A DNA stretch of 43,906 nucleotides from NCBI GenBank assembly GCA_030525795.1, contig JAUNEB010000008.1:1-43906 (forward strand). The letters run 5' to 3'. Below the pieces are notes generated by a model. It did not search any database, had not been told where the DNA came from, and saw nothing but the letters and a program-made list of their open reading frames with translations. The translations under genes and the position numbers were made by a program. Position 1 is the stretch's first letter. Every line of letters begins with the position of its first letter. Shown here piece after piece: positions 42,489 to 43,906 of this stretch. The stretch comes from Aerococcaceae bacterium (GTDB lineage: Bacteria > Bacillota > Bacilli > Lactobacillales > Aerococcaceae).

Positions 42489-43906
42489 TTATCGACTAAA
42501 GGTCCAATAGTTGAGTGCGTCGCGTTTAATATCTGTAGGCGTATGGCCTTTGTAGCTATTATTCCGACGTGAATTCTCATTTGGATCATTTAAAAAGACT
42601 TTGTTATCGTCAAAGCCACGAACAACCATTAAATGTCCAGCGTTGGCAAATTTTCCACCTTTTACTGATACAATTCCAATACTTCCGTTTTGGATCTCTT
42701 TCATGGCAGAATTAAAGTCTGTGCGGTGTTCTTTAACTTTATAGCCATAACTTTTCCCAAAATCAGCGAAGGCTGTCCATGCAGTTCCTTCTCCGTAAAC
42801 GTAATGGCGTAGCCCAGCCCATTCTGCAACAGAAGTTGGATTAGTAATCTCACCTTTGAAATAACTGTCAACCATAGCTAATGATACGATTGCACACCCA
42901 TTTTCCCAAATTGTTCGCGAAACGTCATTCCCATATTCTGAATATGCCCAACGTGGATCGTTTTGTGACAATAATGGGACATCTGATTGTTTGTAATTTT
43001 TCAGTTCTGGTGCTTTTGCTGGCCATAATTTACTATCATTTCGATTTGCAAATGAATTTTGCAAACTCACATCAGGAGATGCAGATACTTTAAATGCTGC
43101 CGTTGATGAAGTGGCTGCTGGTTTTGAAACCACTAAACGATTATTTGGATGGATTAAGTTAGATGATAAATTATTCCATTCTTTTAATTGAGCAACCGTT
43201 ATTCCGTGGCGTGTTGCAATACGTTGCAATGAATCGCCAGCTTGAATTGTATATACTTTAGTTTCTTCAGCTGGTGTTACTGAAGTAGTCGTCGTTGGTG
43301 CAGAAACTGTTGCAGAAGGTTTTGTTGTTACTGTTGAAATAGTTGGTGCTACTTCCTTAGCAGGTGGTGTTGGTACGGCTGCCAACTTGGCAATCGCAAC
43401 GTAACTTCTACCACCCGAATAGTTCACGTAACTTAACCATTGATGTCCGTCTGACTCTAACTTGCGATCGTAACGTACAGTTTCACCTACGTTATAGTAA
43501 TCACGATTGGCTGCTGAAATTTTTGCTTCAGACTTGACACCTGTGCGTTCAGTGAATGTATATGTTCCTGAAGATGGAATCTCTTTTGGAGTTGATGTTG
43601 TAGACGCTGGCGTTGCTGGTTTTGGAGTAGTAGTGACTGCTGGAGTAACAGCTGGTGTCTCCTTAGCAGGTGGTGTCGGTACAGCGGCCAGCTTAGCAAT
43701 CGCAACGTAACTTCTACCACCTGAATAGTTCACATAACTTAACCATTGGTGCCCGTCTGACTCTAACTTGCGGTCGTAGCGTACGGCTTCACCTACGTTA
43801 TAGTAATCACGGTTAGCTGCTGAAATTTTTGCTTCAGATTTGACACCTGTACGTTCAGTGAATGTATATGTTCCTGAAGATGGAATCTCTTTTGGAGTTG
43901 ATGTTG
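42489..43906 (-). CDS. Modular SH3b-LysM-C39-like cell-wall protein, partial (N-terminus outside window)
   Basis: At least 471 residues; the frame is open to the right edge, so the true start is outside. An in-frame GTG near 43733 lies inside a repeat and is not a start. In order: two near-identical SH3b-type units (RTGVKSEAKISAANRDYYNV... YSGGRSYVAIAKLA) joined by Pro/Thr/Ala-rich linkers, one LysM domain (VYTIQAGDSLQRIATRHGIT), then a C39-type papain-like domain (VPLLSQNDPRWAYSEYGND). Candidate catalytic residues are Cys at 42894-42896 (ENGCAIVSLAM), His at 42633-42635 (NAGHLMVVRG) and the Asn/Asp of FLNDPNEN. SH3b and LysM bind peptidoglycan, so this is likely a secreted wall hydrolase or adhesin; substrate unknown. 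Confidence 0.88.
   Translation of the reverse strand, partial: TSTPKEIPSSGTYTFTERTGVKSEAKISAANRDYYNVGEAVRYDRKLESDGHQWLSYVNYSGGRSYVAIAKLAAVPTPPAKETPAVTPAVTTTPKPATPASTTSTPKEIPSSGTYTFTERTGVKSEAKISAANRDYYNVGETVRYDRKLESDGHQWLSYVNYSGGRSYVAIAKLAAVPTPPAKEVAPTISTVTTKPSATVSAPTTTTSVTPAEETKVYTIQAGDSLQRIATRHGITVAQLKEWNNLSSNLIHPNNRLVVSKPAATSSTAAFKVSASPDVSLQNSFANRNDSKLWPAKAPELKNYKQSDVPLLSQNDPRWAYSEYGNDVSRTIWENGCAIVSLAMVDSYFKGEITNPTSVAEWAGLRHYVYGEGTAWTAFADFGKSYGYKVKEHRTDFNSAMKEIQNGSIGIVSVKGGKFANAGHLMVVRGFDDNKVFLNDPNENSRRNNSYKGHTPTDIKRDALNYWTFSR
43354..43600 (-). repeat. SH3b repeat unit, copy 2
   Basis: Near-identical at DNA level, with scattered mostly silent differences, to 43660-43906. The two copies are exactly 306 bp (102 codons) apart. 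Confidence 0.9.
43660..43906 (-). repeat. SH3b repeat unit, copy 1 (continues past the window edge)
   Basis: Upstream copy of the 306-bp unit. Because the similarity reaches the last base, further copies may follow outside the window. Confidence 0.88.

Noticed and set aside
43660-43733. GTG at 43733 as the start of the wall protein
   Set aside because: It is an internal Val codon within an SH3b repeat; the same reading frame and repeat continue to the window edge, and no ribosome binding site precedes it.

Overview
The window looks like chromosome from a low-GC Gram-positive bacterium of the order Lactobacillales. The evidence is AGGAGG-type ribosome binding sites before almost every gene, a CamS (cAM373 pheromone-type) lipoprotein between ligA and gatCAB, an ArlRS/CovRS-type two-component system, a lipoprotein YidC, EF-P with an unmodified-looking PGKG loop, and an SH3b/LysM surface protein. 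Genus cannot be fixed from the sequence alone. Nearly everything is on the minus strand; only efp and an AraC-type regulator are on the plus strand.

Layout. 1-2160 is an accessory, AT-rich patch. It holds the N-terminal part of an XRE repressor (running off the left edge), a HEPN-type abortive infection protein of the Abi_2/AbiD-AbiF family, and, directly after its stop codon, a strong promoter-hairpin-hairpin-U tract unit that reads as a small structured non-coding RNA of about 60 nt. 2163-6136 is an oligopeptide/dipeptide ABC importer (oppBCDF) with no binding-protein gene beside it. 6152-9836 is a heterodimeric ABC exporter pair preceded by a 22-codon leader peptide and an intrinsic terminator, a clear attenuation layout. 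9847-10517 is efp on the plus strand. 10549-11692 is a divergent RsgA-type GTPase in an AT-rich setting.

11818-18361 is the ligA-camS-gatC-gatA-gatB operon with its own promoter and terminator. 18358-20872 holds two overlapping M16-type peptidase genes (ymfF/ymfH type). 20887-25757 is a nucleoside ABC importer (binding protein, ATPase, two permeases), with a terminator after the binding-protein gene that probably sets it at a higher level. 25811-28228 is the DNA translocase ftsK/spoIIIE. 28242-32446 appears to be one unit: response regulator, sensor kinase, yidC and an unknown membrane protein.

32469-40348 looks like one long operon: secreted/anchored thermonuclease-like protein, pyruvate carboxylase, CapA-type lipoprotein, a small soluble protein, a YitT-type membrane protein and an AI-2E-family transporter. 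40439-41667 is the AraC-type regulator, converging on a cold-shock protein gene with a leader of about 100 nt. The right end carries a DUF4430-type lipoprotein and a modular SH3b-LysM-C39-like wall protein with near-identical 306-bp repeats, cut by the window edge.

The two most interesting signals are the putative ncRNA attached to the HEPN Abi gene (candidate toxin-antitoxin/phage defence unit) and the leader-peptide attenuator ahead of the ABC exporter. Both are read directly from sequence; their functions are inferred.
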